A stretch of 43,697 nt of DNA from an uncultured Clostridium sp. (GCF_900547735.1 NZ_URHZ01000044.1:1-43697); one strand, 5' to 3'; shown: positions 26,363-34,610, numbered from the stretch's first letter. A program made the numbers and translations. Notes: generated from the letters alone by a model not told the origin.

Positions 26363-27442
26363 ATGAAAAAAACAGGTACTCGGATTTTTATGTTAACCAT
26401 TTTGGCAGCAATGCTCGGCGGGTTAAGCGGCTGTGGGGGATCGGGAAGCGCTTCGTCGGCGAAACCCGATACGGAAGCTTCAAAACAATCTGCGGGGGAA
26501 CAGGGGGCGTCTGGGGAGACAACGCTTGAAAAGACGGATTTGACATGGGGAACCGGCACTCTGGGTGGCACGATTCAGTTAATGGGGACAGCGTGCGCTT
26601 CCGTTATGCAGGAGAAGATACCGAATATGACCGTCACGGTACAGGCGACAGGCGGATCCATTGAGAATTGCCGTCTGCTGTCTTCCGGTGACATTAACAT
26701 TGGACATACCACACAGATGTATGACGCCTATGTGGGGCAGGGGCCATTTGCGGAGGATGGAGCCAATGATAAAATTCTTGCGCTGATGGATTTGTATGAT
26801 GTGGAGAGTGTGGCGATTGTGCTTGATAAGAGCAGCATCCAGTCGCTGGAAGATTTGCAGGGAAAGACCATAGTTCTGGGACCTTCCGGTTCCGGAATTG
26901 CATCGATGGCCACGGCGCTTATGTCGGCCTACGGCTATGACGACAGCAACTGTAAGATGCTCAATCTGGCCAATGATCAGGCTGTGGACGCACTGAAGGA
27001 CGGAACCGTGGACATGATTTGGGGTTTCTGCAGCGCGAAAGTGCCCGCATCCTATCTGGAATCCCTTTATACCACGGTTGACTGCCGGGCGCTTCCTCAG
27101 GATCCGGAAAAAATTGAACTAGCCTGCAGCAAGAGCAAGGACTTCTTCCAGTCCGTCATTGCGGGCGGGACGCTGCCATTCGTGGAAGCAGATTATGTTA
27201 ATATGGCTGCTCCGGCAGAGCAGTTTGCTTCTGCGGCGATGAGCGAGGAAGTCGCCTATACATTTGTTAAAACAATCTGTGAAAATGTAGATTCACTGGA
27301 GAGCTACTATGCCCCGGCAAAATGCATTACCGCCGAAAACGCACTTCACGGCCTGCCCAAAGAAGTACCGCTCCATCCGGGCGCTGCGAAATATTTTAAA
27401 GAGGCGGGTGTATGGGATGACGCTTATACGATCGGCCAGTAA
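26363..27442 (+). CDS. TAXI-family TRAP transporter substrate-binding lipoprotein
   Basis: A 359-residue receptor. The signal peptide ends in the lipobox LSGC, so it should be lipid-anchored outside the cell. The TAXI fold is recognised from WGTGTLGGTIQLMGTACASV, the VQATGGSIENCRLLSSGDINIG region and GKTIVLGPSGSGIASMA. TAXI receptors work with a fused TRAP permease, and one follows. I start it at ATG 26363 behind AAGGAGGGG, not at the upstream ATG 26324. The ligand is probably an organic acid. The dehydrogenase, PanB and FolD genes downstream suggest a hydroxymethyl-bearing hydroxyacid. Confidence 0.92.
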   Translation: MKKTGTRIFMLTILAAMLGGLSGCGGSGSASSAKPDTEASKQSAGEQGASGETTLEKTDLTWGTGTLGGTIQLMGTACASVMQEKIPNMTVTVQATGGSIENCRLLSSGDINIGHTTQMYDAYVGQGPFAEDGANDKILALMDLYDVESVAIVLDKSSIQSLEDLQGKTIVLGPSGSGIASMATALMSAYGYDDSNCKMLNLANDQAVDALKDGTVDMIWGFCSAKVPASYLESLYTTVDCRALPQDPEKIELACSKSKDFFQSVIAGGTLPFVEADYVNMAAPAEQFASAAMSEEVAYTFVKTICENVDSLESYYAPAKCITAENALHGLPKEVPLHPGAAKYFKEAGVWDDAYTIGQ

Positions 27443-27478
27443 AAAGAGAGTCAGGTAAAGGAACCATATTATAACGGG

Positions 27479-27513
27479 AAACCCGGACCGCCGGACAGGA
27501 TGTCCGGGTTTTT
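27479..27513 (+). terminator. Intrinsic terminator between receptor and permease genes
   Basis: AAACCCGGAC pairs perfectly with GTCCGGGTTT around a 13-base loop and is followed by five T residues. It lies inside the TAXI operon, so it probably lowers permease and downstream expression relative to the receptor. Confidence 0.85.
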
Positions 27514-27539
27514 CATCAGATAAAAGAAAGGAATTTTGC

Positions 27540-29444
27540 ATGGAAAACAAAATAAGCAAAATTGCAGGTAAGATCTTTCCTGTTGCGGCTTTTGCTATGA
27601 GTGTTTACCATCTCTGGCAGGTGATGATACCGACCATGGATCCCACCAAGCATATGGATATCCACCTTGCTTTTGCACTGGCGCTGGTATTTTTGAGCGC
27701 AATGACAATCAAAGACGATAAGAATCCGCGCCGTGTGTATTTGTCACAAATAGCAAGCATCTGTTTTTTAATAATGGCTCTTGTTTCCACAGCCTATATC
27801 TTTGTAAACTTTGAAGCTCTGCTGAACAGGGCGGGCAGGTATACGGGAATGGACACCATCATCGGACTGCTTATGATTCTGGCTGTTCTGGAGGCCACGC
27901 GGCGTACCTACGGGCTGCTCCTGCCGGGACTGGTTGTCATTTCCCTGCTGTACGGCCACTTTGGAAAATTTCTGCCGGGACTTTTTCATCACGGCGGATA
28001 TAGCTGGCCGAGACTGATTGCCAGCGTTACCACATATCTGTATGGAATTTTCGGAACGGTTCTGAATGTTTCGGCCACCTATATTGTCCTGTTTATGATT
28101 TTTGGAGGCCTGCTGGAATCCAGCGGCGCGGGACAGTTCTTTATTAATATTGCAATTGCCATCGGCGGAAAAACACGTTCCGGCGCGGCGCAGGCAGCGG
28201 TAATCGGAAGCGGCCTGGTTGGTTCCATCAACGGAAGCGCCGTGGCAAACGTGGCATCCACCGGCACATTTACAATCCCAATGATGAAGGACAGGGGATA
28301 TGAACCGCATTACGCGGGCGCCATCGAGTCGGTCGCATCGACAGGCGGCATGATTATGCCTCCCGTCATGGGAGTCGGAGCTTTCATTATGGCCGGGATT
28401 ATCGGAGTTCCCTACGCCAAGATTGCACTCTGCGCACTGCCGGCGGCGCTTATGTACTATGTAACAACGGGAATTTCCGTACATATGCGCGCTCTGCGCT
28501 GCGGATTCAAACCGCTTCCGGATGAAATGATTCCGGATAAGAAGAAGCTGATGAAAGAGGATGGAATCTTCTTTCTCCCGCTGCTGGCAATTATAGTCCT
28601 TTTGATTTCAGGAACCTCGGTAATGCGAAGCGCATTTCTGGGCTGTGTGATACTGGTCATCTGCTATGCGGTGAAACATTCCCTGCACAATCCGAAATTT
28701 ATTTTCACCCGCCAATTCTGGGGATTTTTATATAACGGTCTGGTAAGCGGGGCCAAAAGCGCCATGACGGTTGCGGCGGCCTGTGCGGCGATGGGAATTG
28801 TCACACAGATCTTCGTTATGACGGGTCTTGCCATGAACATTGTATTCTTTATTAAAACACTTTCCGGCAGTGTGGGCCTGGTTGCACTGATTCTGACCAT
28901 GGCGGTGACGATCCTGTTCGGTATGGGGGTCCCGACAACGGCCGCTTATGTCCTGGTGGCATCCCTTGCCGGCAGCGTACTGGTGGAACTGGGATTTGAC
29001 AAGCTTGCCATCCACCTTTTCATTTATTATTATGCGGCTCTGGCAAACATCACGCCGCCGGTCGCCAGCGCAGCCCTAGTCGCTTCAAAGATTGCCAAGG
29101 CGGACTACTTTAAGACCTCGGTCACGGCCACAAGACTGGGACTTCCCGGATTTATACTGCCGTTTATGTTCGTATACCATCAGGAACTGCTGCTGCAGGG
29201 AAATGTATTTTCGATTGTTTCTATCATATTCTCCAGCTTTGTAGGCCTGTTCTGTATGTGCGCCTGCTTTGAAGGATTTGTGTTCCGCAAACTGAATCCT
29301 CTGGAACGGATACTGATGGCAGTCTGCGCAGTCTGCGGCATCTGGCCGGGAATTAAGACCGATCTTATCTGCTATGCGATATTCATTGTGGTGATAGGCG
29401 GCCAGTATATGCAGAGCCGGAAACTGAAGAGAGCGGCGGGATGA
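27540..29444 (+). CDS. TRAP transporter fused permease (TAXI type)
   Basis: A 634-residue membrane protein with about 16-18 hydrophobic segments that joins the small and large TRAP permease subunits in one chain, as is usual for TAXI systems. Diagnostic segments are AAQAAVIGSGLVGSINGSAV, STGGMIMPPVMGVGAFIMA, GMGVPTTAAYVLVASLAGS and YYYAALANITPPVASAALVA. It imports the ligand of the preceding receptor, most likely with sodium. It begins at ATG 27540 behind AAAGGAA, after an intra-operon terminator. Confidence 0.94.
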   Translation: MENKISKIAGKIFPVAAFAMSVYHLWQVMIPTMDPTKHMDIHLAFALALVFLSAMTIKDDKNPRRVYLSQIASICFLIMALVSTAYIFVNFEALLNRAGRYTGMDTIIGLLMILAVLEATRRTYGLLLPGLVVISLLYGHFGKFLPGLFHHGGYSWPRLIASVTTYLYGIFGTVLNVSATYIVLFMIFGGLLESSGAGQFFINIAIAIGGKTRSGAAQAAVIGSGLVGSINGSAVANVASTGTFTIPMMKDRGYEPHYAGAIESVASTGGMIMPPVMGVGAFIMAGIIGVPYAKIALCALPAALMYYVTTGISVHMRALRCGFKPLPDEMIPDKKKLMKEDGIFFLPLLAIIVLLISGTSVMRSAFLGCVILVICYAVKHSLHNPKFIFTRQFWGFLYNGLVSGAKSAMTVAAACAAMGIVTQIFVMTGLAMNIVFFIKTLSGSVGLVALILTMAVTILFGMGVPTTAAYVLVASLAGSVLVELGFDKLAIHLFIYYYAALANITPPVASAALVASKIAKADYFKTSVTATRLGLPGFILPFMFVYHQELLLQGNVFSIVSIIFSSFVGLFCMCACFEGFVFRKLNPLERILMAVCAVCGIWPGIKTDLICYAIFIVVIGGQYMQSRKLKRAAG

Positions 29445-29617
29445 GATGACAGATGATCCGGATAATAGGTATTTAAGGCAATCGATGATTGAGATGACAA
29501 AAGGCGAAACGATAAACGGCGAAATAGGAGAGAAACAAGTCATTGACTACTGATGATGTTGTTGATTGATGAACCAATCTATGAATTTGAATAAACACAG
29601 AAAGGAGTTGTTATAGA

Positions 29618-30580
29618 ATGAGAGCATTAATTATTGACCGGGTTTCCGAGGTGATCGCCTCAGGGCTGCGCGAACGCGGAGTAGAGGTGGATATTAAAAT
29701 CCTGCCGTCCGTGGAGGAACTGAAAGAACTGCTCCCGGATTACGACCTTTTGATTATGCGCGTTGATCCGAAAATAGGCAGGGAGGTTCTGGATGCGGCG
29801 GCAAAGCGGGTTAAGATGATAGCGGTTTGCTCAACGGGAACGAATCATATCGACCTGGGATATGCGGCACAACTGGGAATCCGTATTCTGAATGCGCCGG
29901 GAATCAACTGCAATGCGGTGGCGGAGCTGACAATATCAAAAATGCTTGATTTATCCCGTTTCACGATGGAAGGGGACAGAGAGGTACAGGAGGAACGCAT
30001 CTGGAACAAATACAAGTACACAGGCCATGAACTGAAAGGCCATGTACTCGGCCTTGTGGGTCTTGGAAAAATCGGAAGCCGGGTTGCCCATCTGGCGCAG
30101 GCCTTTGACATGAAGGTGTTAGCCTACGATCCCTATGTGGATGCGGCGGCAATGGAGGAAAAGGGGGTTACCAAAATGGAAACGCTGGGAGAACTCTGCG
30201 CCGCCTCCGATTACATAAGCGCCCACACACCGCTGACTGACGAGACGCGTGGAATGATCTCGACGGAAGAATTTGAGCAGATGAGAGATGGAACAATCCT
30301 GATTAACTGCGCCAGGGGCGGAGTTGTGGATGAATCTGCGGCCAAAGCAGCTTTGACAAGCGGCCGGCTTGCCGGTTTCAGCACGGATGTGCTGGAAAAT
30401 GAGCTGGCTGGAAAAGGATTGGGCGACAATGCAAAACTGGAATCCGACCTGTTTGGTTCAAAGGGATTTACCGTCAGCCCGCATATCGGCGGCAGTACCC
30501 ATGAGGCATACGACGGGATAGGGGAACACATCCTGAGCGGGGTGGTGGAATTCTATGGGCTGGATGACAAGGTAAAATAA
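29618..30580 (+). CDS. D-2-hydroxyacid dehydrogenase (phosphoglycerate dehydrogenase-like)
   Basis: A 320-residue D-isomer-specific dehydrogenase. The coenzyme loop VGLGKIG is at 147-153, with D171 at the end of the second strand favouring NAD. The catalytic residues R233 (CARGG), E260 (DVLENE) and H289 (SPHIGG) are present. It lacks the C-terminal ACT domain of many SerA enzymes. It starts behind AAAGGAG, 173 bases after the permease, and precedes panB by 29 bases. In this cluster it could oxidise a pantoate-like hydroxyacid to the ketoacid used by PanB. A plain serine-pathway role is less likely given the neighbours. Confidence 0.88.
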   Translation: MRALIIDRVSEVIASGLRERGVEVDIKILPSVEELKELLPDYDLLIMRVDPKIGREVLDAAAKRVKMIAVCSTGTNHIDLGYAAQLGIRILNAPGINCNAVAELTISKMLDLSRFTMEGDREVQEERIWNKYKYTGHELKGHVLGLVGLGKIGSRVAHLAQAFDMKVLAYDPYVDAAAMEEKGVTKMETLGELCAASDYISAHTPLTDETRGMISTEEFEQMRDGTILINCARGGVVDESAAKAALTSGRLAGFSTDVLENELAGKGLGDNAKLESDLFGSKGFTVSPHIGGSTHEAYDGIGEHILSGVVEFYGLDDKVK

Positions 30581-30609
30581 TCAAACACAAAATAAGGAGG
30601 AGTACTGGA

Positions 30610-31470
30610 ATGGAAGCTAGAAAAAAGGTGACGCTGAGTTATATTCTGGAGAAGAAGGAAAAGGGGGAGAAGCTGGCAAGAACGGCGCTCTATGATTATC
30701 CGATGGCCGTATTAGCGGAGGAAGCCGGAATTGAGATTATCAATATGGGCGATTCCATTGCAACCGTTATGCTGGGGCATAAAACGACAAATGAGGCGGA
30801 TTTGAATATTATGATTGAGCACGCAAAGGCAGTGCGCGCAGGGACGCCGAGTGCATTTATCATGGGAGATATGCCGTTTCTTTCCTATCAGATCAGCGAT
30901 GAGGAAGCCATCAGAAACGCCGGACGCTATATCCGTGAGGCAGGCATGGACTGCGTAAAAGTTGAGGGAGGCATGGAAATCGCCCATACCGTTGCGGCGC
31001 TGACAAAGGCGGGTATCCCTGTCATTGCCCATACGGGATTGACCCCGCAGAAGGCGCTTCAGCAGGGTGGATATAAAACCCAGGGACGCGACATGATGGC
31101 AGCGGTTGAGCTGATAAAAGAAGTAAAGGCATTTGAGGAGGCGGGAGCCATTGCAATCGTGGTGGAAGCGGTTCCGGCCGAGGTCGCCAAGATTATTTAT
31201 GAGCGCAGCAACATCCCGATTCTGGGAACAGGATGCGGACCTTACAGTGACAGCCCGATGATTAATTTCTATGATTTACTGGGCTTCTATGAGAAAAATG
31301 CGAAGTTTGCCAAAAAATATGCTGATGTAAGAGGCATAATCCTGGATGCGGCAGGCCGTTTTGTAGATGAGTGCCACGACGGCACGTACCCGGCCCCGGA
31401 GCACTGCTATAAGATGAAAGCGGGCGAGGAAGAAAAACTTCAGGAACTTTTGAAAGAGCAGGGAATTTAG
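30610..31470 (+). CDS. panB: 3-methyl-2-oxobutanoate hydroxymethyltransferase homologue
   Basis: A 286-residue PanB-family protein. PanB normally adds the hydroxymethyl group of 5,10-methylene-tetrahydrofolate to 2-oxoisovalerate to make ketopantoate, and the reaction is reversible. The magnesium ligands and catalytic residues align with those of E. coli: D48 in GDS, D87 in DMPF, K117 and E119 in VKVEGG, and E186 in VEAVPAE. The stretches around them (TALYDYP, GTGCGPYSD) differ from typical PanB. No panC or panD is nearby. Instead a hydroxyacid dehydrogenase precedes it and a FolD homologue follows directly, which suggests a catabolic, C1-releasing role. The substrate may be a relative of ketopantoate. 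Confidence 0.87.
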   Translation: MEARKKVTLSYILEKKEKGEKLARTALYDYPMAVLAEEAGIEIINMGDSIATVMLGHKTTNEADLNIMIEHAKAVRAGTPSAFIMGDMPFLSYQISDEEAIRNAGRYIREAGMDCVKVEGGMEIAHTVAALTKAGIPVIAHTGLTPQKALQQGGYKTQGRDMMAAVELIKEVKAFEEAGAIAIVVEAVPAEVAKIIYERSNIPILGTGCGPYSDSPMINFYDLLGFYEKNAKFAKKYADVRGIILDAAGRFVDECHDGTYPAPEHCYKMKAGEEEKLQELLKEQGI

Positions 31471-32334
31471 ATGGCATTTCTGTTAAGAGGAGAACCGGTC
31501 GCGGAAAATGTGCGCCGGAGAATCGGGAGAAAATGCGAAATTCTGCAGAAAAGGGGAGTAAATCCCACCCTTGGAATTGTGCGGGTCGGCAGCAGGGGAG
31601 ACGACATTGCCTATGAGCGGGGAGCAATGAAACAGGCGCAAAAGCTGGGAATAAAGGTAAAGCAGATTACGCTTTCAGAAGAAATTTCTGGAGAGGAACT
31701 GTGCCGGGTACTGCAAGAAATCAACGCTGATTCCGATATTCACGGCTGTCTGATATTCCGCCCGCTGCCAAACCGGTTAAATGAGGCGGAAATGCTGGAG
31801 ATTCTCAAACCGGAGAAAGATGTGGACGTCATAACGGCAGCCTCTATGGGCAGGATGGTCACGGGGGCGGATAACGAATACGCTCCCTGCACGGCGGCGG
31901 CCTGTCTGGAACTTCTGAAGTATTATCAGATCCCTCTGAAGGGCAGAAGAGTAACCGTAGTAGGCAAAGGAATCAATGTAGGCCTCGCTATTTCCCTGCT
32001 ATTACTGAATGAAGAAGCGACAGTATCCGTTTGCCATATATTTACGGCCCCGGAGGAAGTAAAACGTCTCTGCAGGGAAGCGGATGTGCTTGTATCCGCG
32101 GCGGGATGCGCCGGATTGATCGGAGCGGAACATGTGCGGCCGGGTCAGGTTGTGATCGATGTGGGTGTAAATATGGGAAACGATGGAAAGACGTGCGGCG
32201 ATGCGGATTTTAATACGGTTGAGCCGATAGTCGAAGCTATTACACCGGTTCCCGGCGGCGTTGGAGCCGTTACATCCTGCATCCTGATGGAGCATGTGGC
32301 AGATGCGGCTCTCCGGGAAACAGAGGCTCCTTAG
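31471..32334 (+). CDS. Divergent FolD-like methylene-tetrahydrofolate dehydrogenase
   Basis: A 287-residue FolD-family protein, which normally oxidises 5,10-methylene- to methenyl-tetrahydrofolate and hydrolyses that to formyl-tetrahydrofolate. Family features are KDVDVITAASMGRM, VVGKGINVGLAISLLLL, VIDVGVN and ITPVPGGVGAVTSCIL. The active site is altered: Tyr48 is kept, but the position of the catalytic lysine (E. coli K54) reads Ala52, and the conserved Gln98 position (VQLPLP) reads Phe96 (IFRPLP). This alignment is from memory. Loss of the lysine suggests a dehydrogenase-only enzyme. It starts on the base after the panB stop with only a weak ribosome site, which implies coupling to PanB. 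Confidence 0.82.
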   Translation: MAFLLRGEPVAENVRRRIGRKCEILQKRGVNPTLGIVRVGSRGDDIAYERGAMKQAQKLGIKVKQITLSEEISGEELCRVLQEINADSDIHGCLIFRPLPNRLNEAEMLEILKPEKDVDVITAASMGRMVTGADNEYAPCTAAACLELLKYYQIPLKGRRVTVVGKGINVGLAISLLLLNEEATVSVCHIFTAPEEVKRLCREADVLVSAAGCAGLIGAEHVRPGQVVIDVGVNMGNDGKTCGDADFNTVEPIVEAITPVPGGVGAVTSCILMEHVADAALRETEAP

Positions 32335-32422
32335 AAGATGCCTGAATATAGTTCCCCTGCACTAAATTTTATATAACAACGGAAAGCACGCTTCGCGGAC
32401 TTTTCATTGCCACTCAATAAAA

Positions 32423-32465
32423 AAGTCTCAGAGCCCGGCAGGTAAACCGGTGTACTCTGAGACTT
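32423..32465. terminator. Bidirectional terminator between folD-like and rubrerythrin genes
   Basis: AAGTCTCAGAG pairs perfectly with CTCTGAGACTT around a 21-base loop. On the minus strand it leads into TTTTTT, making it a strong terminator for rubrerythrin. On the plus strand the tail is TTCTTTAAT, which is weaker. A further imperfect hairpin (AAAG..CGC-TTC-GCG..CTTT, 32383-32403) may help to end the folD-like transcript. Confidence 0.8.
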
Positions 32466-32545
32466 CTTTAATATTTAAATGGTGGAGGAGTATTTCACTT
32501 TATAAATTGCAAGTTGTTTATAGTTATTGCGCTGTGGTGCAAAAA

Positions 32546-33091
32546 TTATTTAGCAAAGTATCTTTTTAACAGACCTTCAAATGCTTTGCCGTGACGAGCC
32601 TCGTCTCTGGCCATTTCATGAACTGTGTCATGGATTGCGTCAAGGTTGGCAGCTTTTGCACGTTTTGCAAGGTCAAACTTACCTGCTGTAGCGCCGTTCT
32701 CAGCTTCTACACGCATCTCAAGGTTTTTCTTTGTACTGTCTGTTACTACTTCGCCGAGTAACTCTGCAAATTTAGCAGCATGCTCAGCCTCTTCGTAAGC
32801 AGCTTTTTCCCAGTATAAACCAATCTCAGGATAACCTTCTCTATGAGCAACTCTTGCCATTGCAAGATACATACCAACTTCTTTACATTCGCCTTCGTAG
32901 TTAGCTCTTAAGTCCATCATGATATCTTCGCTTGCGCCCTGTGCTACGCCTACTACGTGCTCAGCGGCCCAACCCATATCTGCTGCCTGCTCTTTGAATT
33001 TCTCAGCCGGTGCATTACATACTGGACATTTCTCCGGAGCTGCTTCACCTTCATGAACATAACCACATACCATACATACAAATTTCTTCAT
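32546..33091 (-). CDS. Reverse rubrerythrin
   Basis: A 181-residue non-heme iron protein with the domain order swapped relative to classical rubrerythrin. A rubredoxin domain comes first (C6, C9, C22 and C25 in CMVCG and CPVCNAP), followed by a four-helix ferritin-like diiron domain with glutamate/histidine ligands in EGECKE, EEAEH and RDEARHGK. Reverse rubrerythrins in clostridia reduce hydrogen peroxide and oxygen using electrons from NADH-linked partners. The gene starts behind AAGGAGAGA. It is downstream of perR on the same strand and has its own promoter and operator. Confidence 0.95.
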   Translation of the reverse strand: MKKFVCMVCGYVHEGEAAPEKCPVCNAPAEKFKEQAADMGWAAEHVVGVAQGASEDIMMDLRANYEGECKEVGMYLAMARVAHREGYPEIGLYWEKAAYEEAEHAAKFAELLGEVVTDSTKKNLEMRVEAENGATAGKFDLAKRAKAANLDAIHDTVHEMARDEARHGKAFEGLLKRYFAK

Positions 33092-33147
33092 CGTTAATCT
33101 CTCCTTTTCTTTACATATATTAATATTAATTTAATTGATGTTGTGTC

Positions 33148-33218
33148 TATCAGTAATCAAAATCAATAATGATAATGATTACTGATATTAAGATACCACA
33201 ACTTGTTTCATCTGTCAA
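33148..33218 (-). promoter_or_regulatory. Rubrerythrin promoter with palindromic PerR operator candidate
   Basis: Reading the minus strand, TTGACA (33218-33213) and TATCTT (33195-33190) are 17 bases apart. Over the start site lies a 40-base palindrome with 12-base arms, TATCAGTAATCA and TGATTACTGATA (33148-33159 and 33176-33187). Its core contains a Fur/PerR-like AATGATAATGATTA sequence. An 18-base site at 33166-33183 matches 14 of 18 positions of a site in the perR promoter, which supports PerR control. Confidence 0.75.
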
Positions 33219-33245
33219 TACAGATTTTAAAGATTTTTAAAAATA

Positions 33246-33641
33246 TTACTGGCCGGATGCAGAAGAGCAGTCACCGCAGGTACCATAGAAGAAAATAGTG
33301 TGATCTTCAATCGTTCCATTAACATGTCTGCCTGCCTCTTCCTCCAGTCCCTTTGCCGCATTCATAGAGATATCCATGATTTTTCCGCACTGTTTACATA
33401 CGAAGTGGTAATGAGGGGAGGTGTCATAATCGAAGTGGTCAGTTCCATCCCCACAGGAAAACTTGCGTATTTCGCCTAAATCCACCAGGAGATTCAGATT
33501 CCGGTACACGGTACCAAGACTGATATTGGGAAACTGTTCCCGGATGCAGGTGTATAAGGCGTCAGCGGTAGGATGATCCTTACGCCCCATCAGGCAGGTT
33601 TTAATGGATTCCCTTTGGCGGCTGTACTTGAGTGTTTTCAT
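33246..33641 (-). CDS. perR: Peroxide-responsive repressor PerR
   Basis: A 131-residue Fur-family repressor. The regulatory metal ligands of Bacillus PerR align with H23, D71, H77, H79 and D90. Aspartate at position 71 is typical of PerR as opposed to Fur. The structural zinc cysteines are C82, C85, C122 and C125. With iron bound, PerR senses peroxide by oxidation of its histidines and leaves DNA. It lies just upstream of the rubrerythrin gene on the same strand, and a similar operator lies in both promoters, so it probably regulates rubrerythrin and itself. Confidence 0.92.
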   Translation of the reverse strand: MKTLKYSRQRESIKTCLMGRKDHPTADALYTCIREQFPNISLGTVYRNLNLLVDLGEIRKFSCGDGTDHFDYDTSPHYHFVCKQCGKIMDISMNAAKGLEEEAGRHVNGTIEDHTIFFYGTCGDCSSASGQ

Positions 33642-33661
33642 AAGCAGCCTTTCTTATTGTG

Positions 33662-33714
33662 ATATTAATAATAGTTACTGTTTATATTATGATGCATTCA
33701 AGTAGATTTGTCAA
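33662..33714 (-). promoter_or_regulatory. perR promoter with autoregulatory site candidate
   Basis: On the minus strand, TTGACA (33714-33709) and CATAAT (33691-33686) are separated by 17 bases. Directly downstream, the 18 bases at 33662-33679 match the rubrerythrin-promoter site at 14 of 18 positions, mostly with transitions at the mismatches. This fits autoregulation by PerR. Confidence 0.65.
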
Positions 33715-33758
33715 ATGTTTTTTATTGTTTTACCTTTATCGGCATCCTCATTTTCTCC

Positions 33759-34439
33759 TTAATTACTGGAGTGAGGCATATACTGATACATGCACATAGC
33801 AGTCTTAGAAACCGGCATAGTCTGTAAAATAATATGACCTGGCCCCGTAATCACGGTATTAAAAAAGCCTTCGCCGCCAAACAGCATATTTTTTGCCCCC
33901 TTTACGGCCTGCAAATCGATGGAGCAGGTTTCGGTCATGGCGGCAAGATAACCGGTATCAATAATCATCTTCTGGCCTGGCGCAAGATCATATTCCACCG
34001 CGGCCCCGTCAATTTCAAGGAACGCAGTACCCTGACCGGACAGCTTCTGCATGATAAAACCCTCACCTCCAAAGAAACCGGCGCCGGCTTTCTTCTGGAA
34101 GAAAACAGAGAGGTCAACCCCTGCTTCAGCCGCCAGAAACCCTGCTTTCTGTACAACCAGTGCAGAACCGGGAGTAATATCAACAGCTCTGATAGAACCG
34201 GGGAACGAAGAAGCAAACGCGATCATCCCGTTACCGCCGCGGGCCGTATAGACATTCTGAAACATATTCTCACCCGAGAACATCCGCCCAAACATCTTCC
34301 CAATCCCACCCCCGGAAGTATTCATCTCCATATTAGGACTCATCCAGCACATAGCCCCGCTCTCATTAAACATAGACTCCCCATTCTCCAGCGAACAGAT
34401 AACAACAGGAAGATTCCCACCCTTAATTTCATACTGCAT
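33759..34439 (-). CDS. AIM24/TIGR00266 family protein
   Basis: A 226-residue all-beta protein of the AIM24 (TIGR00266) family. The glycine-rich repeats GGEGFIMQKLSGQGTAFLE and GGEGFFNTVITGPGHI and the early MFNESGAMCWMS stretch are typical. Members are widespread and mostly of unknown function, and the yeast relative is mitochondrial. No signal peptide or membrane segment is seen. The ribosome site AAGGAGG precedes ATG 34439, and an extended -10 (TGT-TATAAT, 34507-34499 on the minus strand) is a likely promoter. It appears to be a single gene. Confidence 0.85.
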   Translation of the reverse strand: MQYEIKGGNLPVVICSLENGESMFNESGAMCWMSPNMEMNTSGGGIGKMFGRMFSGENMFQNVYTARGGNGMIAFASSFPGSIRAVDITPGSALVVQKAGFLAAEAGVDLSVFFQKKAGAGFFGGEGFIMQKLSGQGTAFLEIDGAAVEYDLAPGQKMIIDTGYLAAMTETCSIDLQAVKGAKNMLFGGEGFFNTVITGPGHIILQTMPVSKTAMCMYQYMPHSSN

Positions 34440-34601
34440 AAAAGACCTCCTTATAATATGTAAAGATAATAAAAAGTTAGAAATAAAAGCATACTGACAT
34501 TATAACAGAAAAAGGGAAAGGAAGAGAGAAATTAAGGAAATGGTAAAAAAGTGTTAGTAAAAGCCGCAAAAAGAAAAAAACTGGATTGGGGAGGGGGGAG
34601 G

Positions 34602-34610
34602 TGGTATAAT
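34602..34610 (+). promoter_or_regulatory. Extended -10 promoter candidate for the 1615-residue protein operon
   Basis: TGGTATAAT gives a consensus -10 with the TGn extension. The -35 region is weak (TGGATT at 34582-34587), as is common with extended -10 promoters. The upstream flank is very G-rich (34588-34604). Transcription would start at about 34617, leaving a 5' leader of about 255 bases. Confidence 0.55.

Noticed and set aside
29446..29553. 35-codon frame after the TAXI permease
   Set aside because: There is a start and stop but no proper ribosome site, no recognisable fold and no sign of conservation visible here. The evidence is too weak to call.
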